Assembly (NCBI GenBank): GCA_964390805.1
Contig: CAYMKL010000069.1
Span: 1-37,827, forward strand
Source of the DNA: CAYMKL01 sp964390805
GTDB taxonomy: Bacteria; Chloroflexota; Anaerolineae; VGOG01
Reading direction: 5' to 3'
Length of the DNA: 37,827 nucleotides
Part shown: piece after piece, positions 15,139 to 23,157 of the stretch
Numbering within the stretch: the stretch's first letter is position 1
Layout of the letters: the number at the start of each line of letters is the position of its first letter
Notes under the pieces: generated by a model
Databases searched by the model: none
Seen by the model: only the letters and a program-made list of their open reading frames with translations
Told to the model about the DNA's origin: nothing
Translations under genes and position numbers: made by a program

Positions 15139-15660
15139 ATGCAAACCTTACATCCTCTTGTTCAACTAGCCAGAGATACCATCGAAAACTACGTGCGTCA
15201 CGGGAAGACCACCCAGCCGCCAGGAGAGCTGACGTCGGAAATGGAGAAGCGGGCTGGCTCCTTCGTCTCCATCCACAAGCATGGGATGCTGCGGGGCTGC
15301 ATCGGCACTATCGAGCCGACGCAAGCCAACATGGCCCACGAGGTGATCCAGAACGCCATCTCCGCTGCCACCCGCGATCCCCGCTTCCCACCGATCACGC
15401 CGGACGAACTGGCTGACCTGGACATCAAAGTGGATGTCCTCGGCGATCCCGAGCCGGTGGACGGCCTGGACGAGCTGGATCCCAGGCGCTACGGCGTCAT
15501 CGTGAAGAGCGCCGGGGATTGGCGAAAGGGGCTCCTCCTGCCGGACCTGGAGGGGGTGGACACGGTGGAGTACCAGGTAGACATCGCGCGCCGCAAGGCA
15601 GGCATCTTGCCCGACGAACCAATAGAGCTCTACCGCTTCGAGGTCGTGAGGTACACCTGA
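15139..15660 (+). CDS. AMMECR1-domain protein
   Basis: A 173-residue protein that is a single AMMECR1 domain: LRGCIGT at residues 51-57, the helix AISAATRDPRFPPI, the strand DIKVDVLGDPEPV and the C-terminal YGVIVKSAGDWRKGLLLPDL. Full length. The bacterial family often occurs with a MEMO-domain protein and a radical SAM protein (the AmmeMemoRadiSam set), proposed to modify an unknown target; neither partner is in this window. The biochemical role is not established. It has its own promoter and AGGGGAGG about 8 nt before the ATG. It may share a transcript with the molybdenum hydroxylase genes 83 nt downstream. Confidence 0.9.
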   Translation: MQTLHPLVQLARDTIENYVRHGKTTQPPGELTSEMEKRAGSFVSIHKHGMLRGCIGTIEPTQANMAHEVIQNAISAATRDPRFPPITPDELADLDIKVDVLGDPEPVDGLDELDPRRYGVIVKSAGDWRKGLLLPDLEGVDTVEYQVDIARRKAGILPDEPIELYRFEVVRYT

Positions 15661-15743
15661 TCTTCGGCGTTCGCACTGAAGTGGGCACTACGAACAGCCC
15701 GCCATAGATTCTAGTCACACTCCAAGCGACAAGGAGGAAGAGA

Positions 15744-16211
15744 GTGGCTTCAATAGCCTTGACCATCAACGGTGAAGAACACATAGTGGACGTAAGTCCT
15801 GATACGCCCTTACTCTGGGTGCTGCGCGACACACTTGGATTAACCGGAACCAAGTACAGTTGTGGCATAGGGTTGTGTGGCACTTGTACCGTGCACCTGG
15901 ACGGCGAAGCGATCCAATCTTGCGTTACGCTGGTATCTGAGGTCGCTGACAGAGAGATCACCACCATTGAGGGCCTCTCGCCCGATGGTAGCCACCCACT
16001 GCAGCAAGCCTGGATTGCCGAGAATGTGCCACAGTGCGGTTACTGCCAGCCGGGGCAAATCATGACCGCTGCGGCGTTGCTGGCTAAGAACCCAAACCCC
16101 AGCGACGCCGACATTGATGCGACAATGTCGGGCAATCTCTGCCGGTGTGGAACGTACCAACGCATTCGCCGCGCCATTCACCGCGCAGCCGAGGAAGGAG
16201 GTGTTAAATGA
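15744..16211 (+). CDS. 2Fe-2S subunit of a xanthine-oxidase-family molybdenum hydroxylase (IorA-like)
   Basis: A 155-residue electron-transfer subunit. The N-terminal plant-type [2Fe-2S] site is C40, C45, C48 and C60 (CGIGLCGTC). The C-terminal helical [2Fe-2S] domain has C98/C101 (QCGYCQPGQ) and C133/C135 (NLCRCGTY), the conserved arrangement. It hands electrons from the molybdenum subunit encoded next, with which it overlaps by ATGA, so the two are coupled and presumably form a heterodimer. The start is GTG at 15744 behind AAGGAGG. As in isoquinoline 1-oxidoreductase, no FAD subunit is present. Substrate (N-heterocycle or aldehyde) is unknown. The protein has no export signal; it could be carried by the Tat signal of its partner. 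Confidence 0.92.
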   Translation: MASIALTINGEEHIVDVSPDTPLLWVLRDTLGLTGTKYSCGIGLCGTCTVHLDGEAIQSCVTLVSEVADREITTIEGLSPDGSHPLQQAWIAENVPQCGYCQPGQIMTAAALLAKNPNPSDADIDATMSGNLCRCGTYQRIRRAIHRAAEEGGVK

Positions 16212-18283
16212 ACGCACCATCCAATATCAGCCGGCGTGAGTTTCTCCAAGTGTCTGCAGTGGCCGGGGTTGGCCTGCTGATCAGTGTTTACCTTCCCGGT
16301 TGCAAAAGCGCGCCCAAGCCAACGACGGAGCCGACGGCCACATCGGGACCAACAGCTACATTGGAACCAACGATCACACCGGAACCGACAGCCACACCGG
16401 AACCAACGGCCACAGCGGAGCCGGCTGCCTGGCTGGAGCCCAACATTCACCTCAGGATAGACAACAATGGCCTGGCGACGATCACTGCGTTCAGGTCTGA
16501 AATGGGGCAAGGAGTTCGGACGGCCATAGCCATGATCGTGGCCGAAGAGTTGGATGTAGAATGGTCAGCCGTACGCATCGAGCAGGCCCTGGCCGACCAC
16601 GCCTATGGAGACCAGGTCACAGGTGGTAGTGCGAGCATCTCCAAGTACTACGCGGTTTTACGACGAGCCGGTGCCACCGCACGCCAGATGTTGGTCGCTG
16701 CGGCTGCGCAAGAATGGAAGGTCGAGCAGGAATCCTGCTACACTGGGAGCGGTTGGGTGATCCATCGCGACAGTGAGCGGCGACTGGCTTATGGCGAGTT
16801 GGTCGAGACAGCCGCTACATTGCCGGTACCCAAGCGTAGAGAGGTGCCCCTCAAAGATCCTAAGGACTTCCGTATCATTGGCACACGGATGGGCCATTGG
16901 GATACACCCCAAATGCTGGACGGGAGCGCAATCTATGGGATAGACGTCAAGATTCCCAACATGCTGTATGCCACCATTGCCCGTTGCCCCGTGTTCGGCG
17001 GTAAGGTGGCCGGTTTTGATGCGACCAAGGCCAAGGCTGTTGTGGGGGTGCATGATGTGGTCCAGGTTGACAGCGGCATATCGGTAGTAGCCGATAGTAC
17101 GTGGGCGGCTATCCAGGGCCGGAAGGCGTTGAAGGTCACCTGGGATGAGAGCAAGCATGTCAACCTGAGTAGTGCCGATATTCGACAGACGCTTGTGGAA
17201 CGAGCTCCAAAACCAGGTGAAGCTGCTGCCAGTGATGCGACCAAACTGGATGCGGCCTACGATGTTCCCTACCTGGCCCACGCCACGATGGAGCCAATGA
17301 ACTGCACGGCCGACGTGCGTGCGGACAGTTGTGAAGTGTGGGCACCGACGCAGAATCCGCAGGAAGCAAAACAGCGCGCGGTATCAGCCAGCAGGCTGTC
17401 GGCGGACGCCGTCAAAGTGAACGTCACCTTGATAGGGGGTGGGTTTGGGCGACGCCTCGGAGTGGATTACGTCACTGAGGCCGTGCAAGTTTCCAAAGCA
17501 ATTGGGGCACCTGTTCAGGTGGTGTGGACACGTGAAGATGATATACAGCACGACCTTTATCACCCACTCAGCTACAACTATGTAAGTGCAAAGCTAGACG
17601 GCCCGGGCCGCCCCGTAGTTCGCTCGTACCCGGCGCAGTACCCCGTCCCGACCGGTTATTGGCGCTCGGTGACCAATGTTCCGGAAGCCTTCGCACATGA
17701 GTGCTTCCTGGATGAGATAGCAGCGGCGCTCGGCAGAGACCCGTATGAACTACGCCTGGAATTGCTACCGGAGCGTGCCAGGGCGGTTCTGGAGCTGGCT
17801 GCAACTAAGGCTGGCTGGGGGGCTCCCTTGCCCGACGGGTGGGGACGGGGCATCGCCTATCACTCAACCTGGAACGCTACCCCTGTGGCTCAAGTGGCTG
17901 AGGTCTCCGTGGCCCAAGACGGCACGGTCCGGGCACATCGCGTGGTGTGCGCTGTGGACTGCGGCACCGTGATCAACCCGGACACAGTGGAGGCTCAAAT
18001 GGAAGGTGGCATTGTGTTTGGCCTGACAGCGGCGTTGAAAAAGGGGATCACCATCGAAAACGGGCGCGTGCAACAGAGCAACTTCCACGATTATCCGATA
18101 TTGAGTTTTGACGAGATGCCGACCATAGAAGTCCACATCGTGCCAAGCGACAGAGCCCCTTCGGGCATCGGCGAAATGGGCGTACCGCCCGTTATCCCTG
18201 CCGTGGCAAATGCCGTGTTTGCCGCAACAGGCAAGCGTATCAGACGGCTGCCGATTCGGCCGGAAGATCTTCGAGAAGCGTGA
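16208..18283 (+). CDS. Molybdopterin-binding subunit of a xanthine-oxidase-family hydroxylase (IorB-like), Tat/lipoprotein signal
   Basis: A 691-residue catalytic subunit. The N-terminus has a twin-arginine motif (SRREFL, residues 8-13), a hydrophobic stretch and a lipobox-like LPGC with Cys32, then a Thr/Pro/Glu repeat linker (about 36-75), so it is probably exported folded and tethered outside. Family motifs include FRSEMGQGVRTAIAMIVAEE, GGGFGRR, VVWTREDDIQHD and, near the end, GIGEMGVPP with the Glu expected to be the catalytic base. Between GPGRPVVRSYPAQ and VPTGYWRSV about 45-50 residues usual for IorB-like proteins appear to be missing (near 17610-17650), so activity is not certain. It is coupled to the Fe-S subunit gene and ends at a strong terminator. 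The convergent MogA-like gene fits molybdenum cofactor supply. Confidence 0.88.
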   Translation: MNAPSNISRREFLQVSAVAGVGLLISVYLPGCKSAPKPTTEPTATSGPTATLEPTITPEPTATPEPTATAEPAAWLEPNIHLRIDNNGLATITAFRSEMGQGVRTAIAMIVAEELDVEWSAVRIEQALADHAYGDQVTGGSASISKYYAVLRRAGATARQMLVAAAAQEWKVEQESCYTGSGWVIHRDSERRLAYGELVETAATLPVPKRREVPLKDPKDFRIIGTRMGHWDTPQMLDGSAIYGIDVKIPNMLYATIARCPVFGGKVAGFDATKAKAVVGVHDVVQVDSGISVVADSTWAAIQGRKALKVTWDESKHVNLSSADIRQTLVERAPKPGEAAASDATKLDAAYDVPYLAHATMEPMNCTADVRADSCEVWAPTQNPQEAKQRAVSASRLSADAVKVNVTLIGGGFGRRLGVDYVTEAVQVSKAIGAPVQVVWTREDDIQHDLYHPLSYNYVSAKLDGPGRPVVRSYPAQYPVPTGYWRSVTNVPEAFAHECFLDEIAAALGRDPYELRLELLPERARAVLELAATKAGWGAPLPDGWGRGIAYHSTWNATPVAQVAEVSVAQDGTVRAHRVVCAVDCGTVINPDTVEAQMEGGIVFGLTAALKKGITIENGRVQQSNFHDYPILSFDEMPTIEVHIVPSDRAPSGIGEMGVPPVIPAVANAVFAATGKRIRRLPIRPEDLREA

Positions 18284-18319
18284 TTGGTGAAGGTGCATAT
18301 CCTCCAGCCGTAGAAAAGC

Positions 18320-18350
18320 AACACCCCACACTTTCAGTGTGGGGTGTTTT
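18320..18350 (+). terminator. Strong terminator after the iorAB-like operon
   Basis: Perfect 12-bp arms AACACCCCACAC and GTGTGGGGTGTT with a 5-nt loop, followed by TTTT. It sits between convergent operons. The next bases (GGTTCGACAAGCTCACCAC) resemble the CTTCGACAAGCTCAGGA-type elements elsewhere in the window, so the hairpin may itself be repeat-derived. Confidence 0.85.
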
Positions 18351-18393
18351 GGTTCGACAAGCTCACCACAAGACGGTCTGTGCAAACCGCAAC

Positions 18394-18900
18394 TCATCCA
18401 CCGGCACCTTGATACTCGTGTCCTCCTCTACCTCCTTTGAGCAGTTCAATTCCGTGCGGGAGAGCGGGCAGAATGACCTCCAAGTCCTCCCGCACCGCCC
18501 TGGGGCTGCCCGGCAGGTTGACGATGAGGGTATGGCCTCGGATACCAGCCACGGCGCGCGAGAGAATGGCATGGGGCGTGATCTCAAGGCCCTTAGCCCG
18601 CATGGTCTCAGCCAGTCCCGGCGCTTCCCGCTCGATAACCACCATGGTGGCCTCCGGCGTAACGTCCCGCGGTGCAAAGCCCGTCCCTCCGGTGGTGAGG
18701 ATCAGGTCAAGGCCCACCTCATCGGCCCACACCACCAGCGTGCCCGTGATAATGGCAGCTTCATCGGGCACCACCGCCTCGAGTTCCACTTTAGCTCCCA
18801 GATGCTCGACGACCATCTCGCGGAGAAGGGGACCGCTCAAATCCTCCCGCTCCCCACGATAGCTTCTATCACTAACGGTTAATATACCTACGGTGATCAT
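18394..18900 (-). CDS. Molybdopterin adenylyltransferase-like protein (MogA/MoaB family)
   Basis: A 168-residue protein of the MoCF-biosynthesis fold. VGILTVSDRSYRGEREDLSG begins it, TTGGTGFAPRDVTPEAT is the nucleotide/molybdopterin loop, and VNLPGSPRAVRE closes the domain. It would adenylylate molybdopterin before molybdenum insertion. The ATG at 18898-18900 has GGAGG at a good distance. It follows the DUF401 permease gene by 13 nt, so the two are one transcript. The neighbouring convergent molybdenum hydroxylase is a natural client. The last residues (GGRGGHEYQGAGG) look frayed and near-repeat sequence follows. MogA and MoaB cannot be separated by eye. Confidence 0.9.
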   Translation of the reverse strand: MITVGILTVSDRSYRGEREDLSGPLLREMVVEHLGAKVELEAVVPDEAAIITGTLVVWADEVGLDLILTTGGTGFAPRDVTPEATMVVIEREAPGLAETMRAKGLEITPHAILSRAVAGIRGHTLIVNLPGSPRAVREDLEVILPALPHGIELLKGGRGGHEYQGAGG

Positions 18901-18913
18901 GGAAACCTCCTAA

Positions 18914-20128
18914 TCATAAACTAGCAACGAACCACAATCCCACAGCCGTCATCACCAACAAGGCCGCCGAGGGCAACAGCAGCCGGTACAATGGCTCCCA
19001 GTCAGCGTGAAAGTAGTCCCGCGTCAGGGCCAGGCAGAGGTGCACCGGTGAAAGGAGTACGCCGGCGAAACCAGCCGCAAAAGCCAGCACCGCGTAGTCT
19101 AGATAGACCTCGCTACCGGAGATGAAAGGGAGCAGCAGCGGAAAACTGATTCCCACTGCTGAGGATATGAAGCCAGTCATCAACCCTATGCTGATAGGTA
19201 TGACCACGGCGACTACCACCGGCGCGACTCCCCAGGCCATAAGGGGTGCTGAGAGCGCGTCGGCCGCGCCGCTGACCTCAACCATTCGCTTGAAGATCAT
19301 GATGCCGAACACGAGCAAAGCCATACTGGGGGAGAGGCCCTGCCGCAGCACCCTGCCCATAGAGCGGAGCTCCACCCGATTTACGGCCGCTACCAGGACG
19401 ATAGTCACCACCAGGCTCAGCGCCAACTCCAACTCGAAACCGAGGCTTAGGACGATCACCAGCGCGATAGGCCAGATGCTGAGGGCCATCACTTGGAAGC
19501 TATGCCTTCGCCCCGACCTCTCGTCGGCAGTACGACCTCTCTCCGGTCGGCCGATCTGACGCAAGCCCACCAGAGCACCAACCACGATGGCGCTCAGAGT
19601 GAGGGGCGCCTGAGCCAGCATCAGACGGGAAGGCGGGAGGCCCATTATCCCTGCCGCCAGCACTGGGGCGGAGTACAGCGGGAAGACATACTCCCAGACG
19701 TGACGGAACCAGTAATTGAGGTAGGTGTTCCGCTCTGGGCTTAGGTGCAGTTCGGCGCCGACCTCCCGAATCATGGGAGCCGAGAGCATCGCTCCGCCCG
19801 GCATGGGCAGCAATCCAATGAGGGAGGGGATGCAGGCCAACACCACCCGACGATCAGTGATGAGTTCCTGTAGAGAACTGACCAACTGCTGCATGCTGTC
19901 CACCTCCCTCAGCAACTCACCCAGGGTGGTGATGAGCAACACTGCCGCCACTAGGCGGAGGGTCTTGAGATCGAGGGCTGCGGCCAACCCCTGCTCCATT
20001 ATTTCAAGCACGGGAAGGCCAAAGATCAGCCCCAGCAAAGCTGAGCCTATCAGCAACACATACCCCAGGTTCCAGTGGCGGCTGAACAGCAGGATGATGA
20101 GTCCGAAGACGATAACCAGTTTCAGCAT
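18914..20128 (-). CDS. DUF401-family membrane protein (putative permease)
   Basis: A 404-residue integral membrane protein with about ten hydrophobic helices. LLPMPGGAMLSAPMIREVG and NTYLNYWFRHVWEYVFPLYSAP are the recognisable DUF401 signatures. The family resembles ion-transporter-superfamily carriers; the substrate is unknown to me. The ATG at 20126-20128 has only a weak ribosome-binding site. It is co-transcribed with the MogA/MoaB-like gene, so transport of something linked to molybdenum cofactor or to the substrate of the nearby hydroxylase is a possibility, but this is guilt by association only. Confidence 0.85.
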   Translation of the reverse strand: MLKLVIVFGLIILLFSRHWNLGYVLLIGSALLGLIFGLPVLEIMEQGLAAALDLKTLRLVAAVLLITTLGELLREVDSMQQLVSSLQELITDRRVVLACIPSLIGLLPMPGGAMLSAPMIREVGAELHLSPERNTYLNYWFRHVWEYVFPLYSAPVLAAGIMGLPPSRLMLAQAPLTLSAIVVGALVGLRQIGRPERGRTADERSGRRHSFQVMALSIWPIALVIVLSLGFELELALSLVVTIVLVAAVNRVELRSMGRVLRQGLSPSMALLVFGIMIFKRMVEVSGAADALSAPLMAWGVAPVVVAVVIPISIGLMTGFISSAVGISFPLLLPFISGSEVYLDYAVLAFAAGFAGVLLSPVHLCLALTRDYFHADWEPLYRLLLPSAALLVMTAVGLWFVASL

Positions 20129-20180
20129 CTACAACAGATGTATAGTGGACAAAAGGATAAGGTGACCACAACGAATGGAA

Positions 20181-20221
20181 ACTGATAAGCGGATGCAAGA
20201 AGCTCGCATCCGCTTATCAGT
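20181..20221. repeat. 16-bp palindrome containing GATAAGCGGATGC; possible terminator
   Basis: Perfect arms ACTGATAAGCGGATGC and GCATCCGCTTATCAGT with a 9-nt loop, in the gap between acsE and the DUF401 gene. The core ATAAGCGGATG/CATCCGCTTAT recurs at 27167-27205. No T-run follows on the minus strand, so it is a repeat first and a terminator at best second. Confidence 0.75.
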
Positions 20222-20236
20222 TGTATACCCGCCGCC

Positions 20237-21166
20237 TCACATCCTCAAATAGGAGTCGGCATAGATTACCTTATTATCCAGGATCTGAATGGTCTTATAA
20301 ATCGCCGCCTGTTCGGGGTCTCCCATGTCCACCAGGGATGGGTCCAGTTCCTCCATGGCAGCGGTGGCGTCGTAGAGGTTGACCAAAAGCTGGCCTACCG
20401 CGGTGCTGGTGTCCCGCTCCTCAACAATGCGAATCACCTCGTTCTGGGCCTCGTCCATGGGGTCGGCGATGGCCGAATCGAGCCCGGCAGCCAGGAGCAT
20501 CACCAGGAAAGTTCGATTGATCAGACTGCGGTTCTCGTGCGGCACACTGTTGGACACGTTGGACAGGCCCGCCACGGTCATGGGCGGCGGATCGCTGAGA
20601 GCCTTAAACATGCGAATCGCGTTCAGGTCTTCTACGGCGTGCTCTTGCATCCCTTTGACTGTCAGTACCAACGGGTCCAGATATACGTTCTCCATAGGAA
20701 CTCCCAGCTCCATGGCCTTGGGCAAAATGACCTCCATGGCCAACTGCACCCGACCGTCGGCTGTAGCGGGGATGGTTTTTCCCATGGCAAGAGCGATGAT
20801 CTTAGAGCCATACTCTGCTGCCAGGGGCATGGTCGCCCCCAACCGCTCAGGATCAGCCGAAGTGGAGTTAATCATGGCCACGATGCCCAACTCCTGACAG
20901 CGTTTCAGGCCGGCTTCGATGGCCGCCGCATTGGTGGTGTCAAGGGATAGATCCGCGTTGGGGGCCACTTCGTGGATGGCCTCAACCAGCCAGGGCATGA
21001 CCTCGTGCCCGTCCTTCTTGCGCCGGCCAATGTTGAGGTCTATCATCTGAGCCCCGCCCGCAACCTGCCTCTTGGCCATTTCCTGGAGAGGCTTGGCATC
21101 CCTCTCACCTACAGCCTTCTTGACCACGTTGGATATGATCTGGATGTTCTCGCCAATGATGTACAC
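20237..21166 (-). CDS. acsE: Methyltetrahydrofolate:corrinoid/iron-sulfur protein methyltransferase AcsE
   Basis: A 309-residue TIM-barrel enzyme that moves the methyl group of 5-methyl-THF to cob(I)alamin of the corrinoid protein AcsCD. MYIIGENIQII, AGGAQMIDLNIG, LSLDTTNAAAIEAGL, MINSTSADPERL and VAGLSNVSNSVP are pterin-binding-domain signatures of this family. It is about 45 residues longer than the Moorella enzyme owing to a C-terminal helical tail ending KVIYADSYLRM. The start is GTG at 21164-21166 behind AGAGGAGG. It lies 32 nt downstream of the corrinoid activator gene. Cytoplasmic. Confidence 0.94.
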   Translation of the reverse strand: MYIIGENIQIISNVVKKAVGERDAKPLQEMAKRQVAGGAQMIDLNIGRRKKDGHEVMPWLVEAIHEVAPNADLSLDTTNAAAIEAGLKRCQELGIVAMINSTSADPERLGATMPLAAEYGSKIIALAMGKTIPATADGRVQLAMEVILPKAMELGVPMENVYLDPLVLTVKGMQEHAVEDLNAIRMFKALSDPPPMTVAGLSNVSNSVPHENRSLINRTFLVMLLAAGLDSAIADPMDEAQNEVIRIVEERDTSTAVGQLLVNLYDATAAMEELDPSLVDMGDPEQAAIYKTIQILDNKVIYADSYLRM

Positions 21167-21181
21167 GTTATCCTCCTCTTC

Positions 21182-21231
21182 TTTCTAATTTCTAATCTCT
21201 AATTTCTAGTTTCTAATTCTCTAGCCTCTAA
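21182..21231. repeat. Heptanucleotide array (TTTCTAA-type) at the 3' end of the corrinoid activator gene
   Basis: Units TTTCTAA, TTTCTAA, TCTCTAA, TTTCTAG, TTTCTAA, an 8-nt variant, CCTCTAA. It overlaps the last ten codons and the stop of the acsV-like gene (ELETRN then TAG at 21201-21199). Unlike the arrays inside genes, this type contains stop codons. Confidence 0.8.
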
Positions 21232-23157
21232 TAGCCTGACCACCGAGGGGAAGCTTGCCAGATCGGTGTGGGGCAAGAATAGGGCCTTGATGAACTCGTC
21301 CATGAAGGTGTTGTCGGCCGATAGCTCCAGATAGGTCATCTTGCTGGCGATGTCCACCACCTCCTGGCGCATATCGGGGCATAGGAGGGCCGTGTAAGCA
21401 CCCAAGGCCGAGGTATTGCCCAGATACTTGAATCGCTCCCATGGCATGTCGGGCAGCAGTCCGATCTGGATGGCCTTCTCTACGTTGATGTATTGGCCAA
21501 AGGCGCCGCCGATGAGCACCTGTTCCACCTCAGCTAACTGCAAGCCCACGCTGCGGGTCAGCACCGAGAAACCGGCGTAAAAGGCTGCCTTAGCCCGAAT
21601 CAGGTTGGTGATGTCCACCTCGGTTATCACTACGTCCTCTCGCTTGCGTCGCGTCTCCCCAGCCCAGGCTACCACGTACTCAGGGCCGTGTTCACCAACG
21701 CGCACTCTCGGCGTATCCAGACTTTGATTGACCTTGCCGCCCTTGTCAATGACGCCGGTGATGAACATCTCCGCCAGCAGCGAGATCATCCCTGAGCCGC
21801 AGATGCCCCTTGGAGGCACGTCGCCAATGACCCGGCAGGTAGGTTCGTAGGTTTTGGTGTTGATCCAGACCTCTTCGATGGCTCCTATAGTGGCCCTCAT
21901 CCCCGAATGTACCCCCGCGCCCTCGAAGGCCGGCCCGGCCGAACAGGCACAGGACAGGAGCCAGTCGAAATTGCCCAGCACGATCTCACCATTGGTGCCC
22001 ACGTCAATGAAGAGCGTCAACTGCTCTGTCTGGTACATGAGGGAGCTGAGGACGCCTGCCGTGGTATCAGCTCCCACGTAAGCGCCCACGCCGGGCAGGC
22101 AGTCCACCGTGGCTTCTGGGTTGATGTGCAAGCCCAGCTCATGCGCCTTGACGGGCAGCGGGTGGTTGATGGTGGGCACGTAGGGCTCCAGGCGGATGGA
22201 CTCTGGCCAGAGACCCAGGAAGAGGTGGATCATGGTGGGGTTGCCAGCCACGGTCATCTTATCAATCTCCGCCGGATCTATCCCGTTGCGCTCAGCCAAC
22301 TCGTCTATGCGCCCGTTTACTGTCTGCACCACCAGCCGCTGCAAGTGGTCTAAGCCCCCTTCCTGCTTGGTAGCGTAGATGATGCGGGAGATGATATCCT
22401 CGCCACACGAGATCTGGCCGTTGTATTCCGCCGCCGTGTCCACCACCTCGCTGGTCAAAAGGTTCACCAGATAGACCACATTGGAGGTAGTGCCGATGTC
22501 CACGGCCACTGCCCAGGAGCTTGCCGTGCGGTCGCCGGAGCGCAGATCAATGAGCCGAGGAGGGCCATCGGGGGAGGCCCAGGTACCCATATCCAGGACA
22601 GCGGTCACCCGCCAGTCAGCATCTCGCAGGGTACGGGATAGCTTCTTGGTCACGGGCAGATCGGCCACTAGCCCCCTGATGCCATGTTGGCGGGCCAACT
22701 CCCTCTGAAGGCGCTCGAAATCGGTGGTGTTGTCGGCCAGGCTGGGCGGCTCGATCTCCATGAAAAAGGAGCGGATGGGATTCTTCCGCCAGTCACATTC
22801 CACCGGCAGAGTGATGACGTGCAACCTCCAGTTGCCATTGGCCTCCTTCTCGCTGGGCAGCTTCCGAAGGATAGCCTCCTGCGGTGGTATGAAAACGGTT
22901 ACATCGCTCTCAACGACAGCCTGGCAGGCCAGAGCGTAGCCCTGCTCCAACTCAGTCTGGGAGAGGCGGCTGACGGAGCGACGCTGGACCTGTCCCTCCT
23001 CGACCACCACCTTGCAGCGTCCGCAGCGCCCCTGGCCGCCGCAGGGCAGGTTGAATTCCAGCCCGGCCTGGTCAATGGCATCGGACAGCAGCGTGCCGGC
23101 CTCGACTTCTATTCGATTGCCTGAAGGCCTGAGGGTGATGTGGTACGTGTCTTTCAT
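21199..23157 (-). CDS. acsV: Ferredoxin-ASKHA protein, reductive activator of the corrinoid protein (AcsV/RACo-like)
   Basis: A 652-residue protein. The N-terminal [2Fe-2S] ferredoxin domain has C39, C45, C48 and C78 (CGGQGRCGRC, then ALACQ). After a linker comes the ASKHA ATPase-like region with VAVDIGTTSNVVYLVN, SCGEDIISRIIYA and FIDVGTNGEIVLGN, and the C-terminal GGAFGQYINVEKAIQIGLLPD. Known relatives (RACo, AcsV) use ATP to return oxidised Co(II) corrinoid to Co(I), which fits its place beside acsE, acsC and acsD. Its ATG (23157) overlaps the stop of the upstream lipoprotein gene (ATGA). The last residues come from a repeat array and are probably dispensable. Confidence 0.92.
   Translation of the reverse strand: MKDTYHITLRPSGNRIEVEAGTLLSDAIDQAGLEFNLPCGGQGRCGRCKVVVEEGQVQRRSVSRLSQTELEQGYALACQAVVESDVTVFIPPQEAILRKLPSEKEANGNWRLHVITLPVECDWRKNPIRSFFMEIEPPSLADNTTDFERLQRELARQHGIRGLVADLPVTKKLSRTLRDADWRVTAVLDMGTWASPDGPPRLIDLRSGDRTASSWAVAVDIGTTSNVVYLVNLLTSEVVDTAAEYNGQISCGEDIISRIIYATKQEGGLDHLQRLVVQTVNGRIDELAERNGIDPAEIDKMTVAGNPTMIHLFLGLWPESIRLEPYVPTINHPLPVKAHELGLHINPEATVDCLPGVGAYVGADTTAGVLSSLMYQTEQLTLFIDVGTNGEIVLGNFDWLLSCACSAGPAFEGAGVHSGMRATIGAIEEVWINTKTYEPTCRVIGDVPPRGICGSGMISLLAEMFITGVIDKGGKVNQSLDTPRVRVGEHGPEYVVAWAGETRRKREDVVITEVDITNLIRAKAAFYAGFSVLTRSVGLQLAEVEQVLIGGAFGQYINVEKAIQIGLLPDMPWERFKYLGNTSALGAYTALLCPDMRQEVVDIASKMTYLELSADNTFMDEFIKALFLPHTDLASFPSVVRLLEARELETRN

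Noticed and set aside
16320..16430. The Thr/Pro/Glu-coding repeats in the molybdenum hydroxylase as another mobile repeat
   Set aside because: They encode the usual flexible linker after a lipoprotein Cys, common in this kind of organism, and are not found outside genes here.
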